Assembly: GCA_002413185.1 (NCBI GenBank)
Contig: DHWM01000197.1
Coordinates: 2,081-35,641 of the forward strand
DNA length: 33,561 bases
DNA from: Actinobacteria bacterium UBA5182
Lineage (GTDB): Bacteria; Actinomycetota; UBA4738
Direction of reading: 5' to 3'
Numbering within the stretch: position 1 is the first letter of the stretch; the number at the start of each line of letters is the position of its first letter. A program made the translations under genes and the position numbers. Below the pieces are notes generated by a model. It ran no database searches. It saw only the letters and a list, made by a program, of their open reading frames with translations, and was not told where the DNA came from. Of this stretch, positions 31,983 to 33,561 are shown piece after piece.

Positions 31983-32516
31983 ATGAATATGCAAGACCAG
32001 CTACGAGAAGCTGCGGCAGGACCTATCGAGAGTCCGGATGACGCAGAGAAGGTTCGAGAAGCCGCCGATCTCCTCGCCGCATACTTCCGCCTGGACGAGC
32101 GGGCGGCGCGAGTGCTGGCTCCCGAAGAGCCACCTACTGGGAAGACCGGCGGAGACCTCCGCGGAGCGACGCTTGACGATGCGGCAGAGCGGGTTCTGCG
32201 AGATGCCGGTGTGCCGCTCCACGCCAGGGAACTCGGTGCCCGGATCAAGGCGAGGGGGTGGCGCCATCCGCGCTCCCTGAATGCCCGTCCGGATCAGATC
32301 GTGTTCCAGCTCGCTGCGCGCCTCCCGAGGCAGCCTCACCGGTTCCGCCGGGTCGCCCCCAACACGTTCGCGCTGGCGAAGTGGGATCCGGGTGGAGCTC
32401 CAAATCGGCAGGCGCCGAGGGTGGCTCTGTTCCGCGGCCCGGGGTCTCCGATCGGTCGAACGATCGGAGAGAGCGAAGCGCCCGCCTCGGAGGGGGAGTC
32501 GGATTGGCGCTCGTGA
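31983..32516 (+). CDS. HARE-HTH domain protein, candidate antitoxin/regulator
   Basis: This 177-residue protein has three parts. The N-terminal helical segment is about residues 15-48 (DDAEKVREAADLLAAYFRLDERAARVLA). A HARE-HTH winged-helix domain spans about 63-134 (LDDAAERVLRDAGVPLHARELGARIK, then LNARPDQIVFQLAARL and RVAPNTFALAKW). A disordered tail follows. HARE-HTH domains (RpoE delta, HB1/ASXL, some restriction enzymes) bind DNA, and are proposed to sense modified DNA. The stop overlaps the downstream PIN-domain gene by 13 bases, so the two are translationally coupled as in toxin-antitoxin pairs. AGGTGATGA is the ribosome site, with a good sigma-70-type promoter upstream. The antitoxin role is inferred from context only. 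Confidence 0.8.
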   Translation: MNMQDQLREAAAGPIESPDDAEKVREAADLLAAYFRLDERAARVLAPEEPPTGKTGGDLRGATLDDAAERVLRDAGVPLHARELGARIKARGWRHPRSLNARPDQIVFQLAARLPRQPHRFRRVAPNTFALAKWDPGGAPNRQAPRVALFRGPGSPIGRTIGESEAPASEGESDWRS

Positions 32517-32920
32517 TCGACACGGGCGTCCTCTATGCGGCTCTGGATGCGTCCGATCCTGATCACGAACCGTGTTCGGCCTTGCTCGGCGAGAGCACAG
32601 AACAGCTCGTCGTCCCTGCGCCGGTGTTCGTCGAGCTCGACTACTGGATCCGAAAGTTCGCGTCGGCCGACGTCTGGCTCGCCTTCTGCGAGGACGTGGT
32701 GGGCGGCGCGTACGCCGTGTACCCACTGGATGCCGAGTTGCTCGTCGAAGCCGCGCGGATCCAGGCGCGGTACGCGGACCAGCCAGTGGGATTGGTCGAC
32801 GCGGCCGTCTTCGCGACATGCGAGGTGCTGGGCGAGCGAAAGGTCGCCACGCTCGACCATCGCCACTTCGGCATTTTGCGGACGTCAGATGGCCGAGGGC
32901 TGGAAATCGTCCCGAACTGA
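32504..32920 (+). CDS. PIN-domain ribonuclease, VapC-like toxin candidate
   Basis: This 138-residue PIN-domain protein has the full acidic set: D6 (VIDTGVLYAALD), E44 (PVFVELDYW), D99 (GLVDAAVFATCE) and D118 (VATLDHRHFG). These bind Mg2+ or Mn2+ for endoribonuclease cleavage. Such proteins are usually VapC toxins or rRNA/tRNA-targeting nucleases. TTG 32504 has GGGGAG five bases upstream and gives the common start (M)ALVIDTG. GTG 32513 would overlap the HARE-HTH stop by GTGA. The partner lacks the typical VapB antitoxin fold (ribbon-helix-helix, AbrB, Phd). About 300 bases of non-coding sequence follow. Confidence 0.88.
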   Translation: MALVIDTGVLYAALDASDPDHEPCSALLGESTEQLVVPAPVFVELDYWIRKFASADVWLAFCEDVVGGAYAVYPLDAELLVEAARIQARYADQPVGLVDAAVFATCEVLGERKVATLDHRHFGILRTSDGRGLEIVPN

Positions 32921-33217
32921 AGCGTGACCCCGTAGCGAGGCGCATCGGGACGCCGCCGGCAAGCTCAGGGGTTCGAGGCAGGATGAAGCGCCGCTTCAAT
33001 TCGGTCTCCCTTCGGCTCGGAATCCGAATGGGGCTGCTTTCCCCACTCAAAACCTGAACCTCGCCCGAGATGAGCTACACGTGGCCTGAGCAGGGGGAAT
33101 GCGCCCCTGACTCGCTAAGGCCTGAGTCCGAGACGCTCAAGGTTCAGTCCGTCCGGGAATAGCCTCTCGCCAGGTTCCGTTGACGGTCTTGTTGAGGGCC
33201 CGAGATAGGAGAGACAC
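32921..33217. other. non-coding gap before the Lon-domain gene
   Basis: I see no gene here. It holds loosely spaced repeats: CTGAACCT (33054-33061) and AGGTTCAG (33140-33147) are inverted copies 78 bases apart, and GGCCTGAG occurs twice. A TTGACG at 33180-33185 is a possible -35, but no acceptable -10 fits between it and the ribosome site. Confidence 0.4.
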
Positions 33218-33561
33218 GTGCCTGAACAGCTCGATACGAAGATCCTTCCTTTGCTTCCGCTGAACACCGGCGTCGTCCTGCCTGGCATGGTGGTCACGCT
33301 CACGCTCGAGACCCCCGAGGCTCGGGCGGCCGTGCACGCCGCCCGGACCGCCGAGGACACCCTCCTTCTGGTTCCGCGGCGGGAGAACGGGTCCTACGCT
33401 CGCGTCGGGACCGTCGCGCACATCGAGGAGATGGGGCGCACCCCCGGCGGGACCGAGGCCATCGTGATCCGCGGTCTCCACCGGGCCACCATCGGCTCGG
33501 GGATCGCCGGCACCGGCGACGCCACGTGGGTTCAGTTCGACCCTCGGCCCGACGACCCCGC
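33218..33561 (+). CDS. Lon protease N-terminal (LON substrate-binding) domain, partial at 3' window edge
   Basis: The frame runs from GTG 33218 off the end of the window, about 114 codons so far. PEQLDTKILPLLPLNTGVVLPGMVVTL matches the Lon N-terminal domain start (LPLLPL-x-x-x-VVFPGM). It continues with EDTLLLVPRRENGSYARVGTVAHIEEMGRTPGGTEAIVIRGLHRA, the usual VGTVA and RG-x-RA elements. It may be ATP-dependent Lon or a stand-alone LON-domain protein. The AAA+ and protease domains would lie outside the window. AGGAGAG is six bases upstream of the GTG. Its start lies about 300 bases beyond the PIN gene. Confidence 0.88.
   Translation, partial: MPEQLDTKILPLLPLNTGVVLPGMVVTLTLETPEARAAVHAARTAEDTLLLVPRRENGSYARVGTVAHIEEMGRTPGGTEAIVIRGLHRATIGSGIAGTGDATWVQFDPRPDDP

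Noticed and set aside
33044..33147. ACTCAA/CTCAAG strings as a HAIR-like (HspR) heat-shock operator for the Lon-domain gene
   Set aside because: Spacing and arm length do not match the CTTGAGT-N7-ACTCAAG operator.
1..33561. tRNA, rRNA, CRISPR, transposase or integrase signals
   Set aside because: No cloverleaf with GGTTCGAATCC-like T-arm, no regular short repeats with spacers, and no DDE or tyrosine-recombinase motifs were seen by eye on either strand.

Overview
The window is dense, high-G+C DNA with frequent GTG and TTG starts, GGAGG-type ribosome sites and many 1-13 bp stop/start overlaps. The gene content points to an actinobacterial lineage, probably an uncultured soil-type member: a LigB-type ATP-dependent DNA ligase, an F420-type luciferase-like oxidoreductase, an F420-reductase-like protein, a DUF6186 protein and several VOC proteins. 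This placement is inferred from gene families, not from a phylogenetic marker. I found no rRNA, tRNA, CRISPR array or transposase.

Positions 1-17 kb hold mixed housekeeping and accessory genes: a DUF2207 membrane protein (cut by the window edge), an EamA transporter, YqgE/AlgH, a truncated TfoX-like protein translationally coupled to ligB, glutamate decarboxylase, a glycosyltransferase remnant, a membrane-protein/DUF6186 pair, an SRPBCC protein, a sulfotransferase, a large secreted protein of unknown function, VOC proteins, a Tag-like DNA glycosylase, an M20 hydrolase coupled to a luciferase-like oxidoreductase, an OsmC protein, an F420-reductase-like dehydrogenase and a frameshifted lipoprotein beta-propeller.

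Positions 17.0-27.1 kb form one co-directional (minus-strand) catabolic cluster. In transcription order it encodes an M24 (creatinase/aminopeptidase-fold) enzyme, the alpha and beta subunits of a thiamine-diphosphate 2-oxoacid dehydrogenase E1, a LacI-family repressor, a branched-chain-amino-acid-type ABC importer (LivK, H, M, G, F) and a 3-hydroxyisobutyrate-dehydrogenase-like enzyme. Three similar palindromes (TGCAA-N4-TTGCA, one with a single mismatch) lie just upstream of the M24 gene, lacI and livK. They suggest one LacI-controlled regulon for import and breakdown of an unidentified compound. This is the best candidate in the window for an undescribed system.

Positions 27.1-33.6 kb are accessory: gene remnants (ABM, AlkZ-like), a GYD protein, a small acidic protein, a two-domain VOC protein, a secreted GH5 glycosidase, a frameshifted NHL beta-propeller, a two-gene HARE-HTH/PIN module behind a clear promoter, and the 5' end of a Lon N-terminal-domain gene. 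At least seven genes are truncated or frameshifted, so either local gene decay or small indels in the assembly must be considered.
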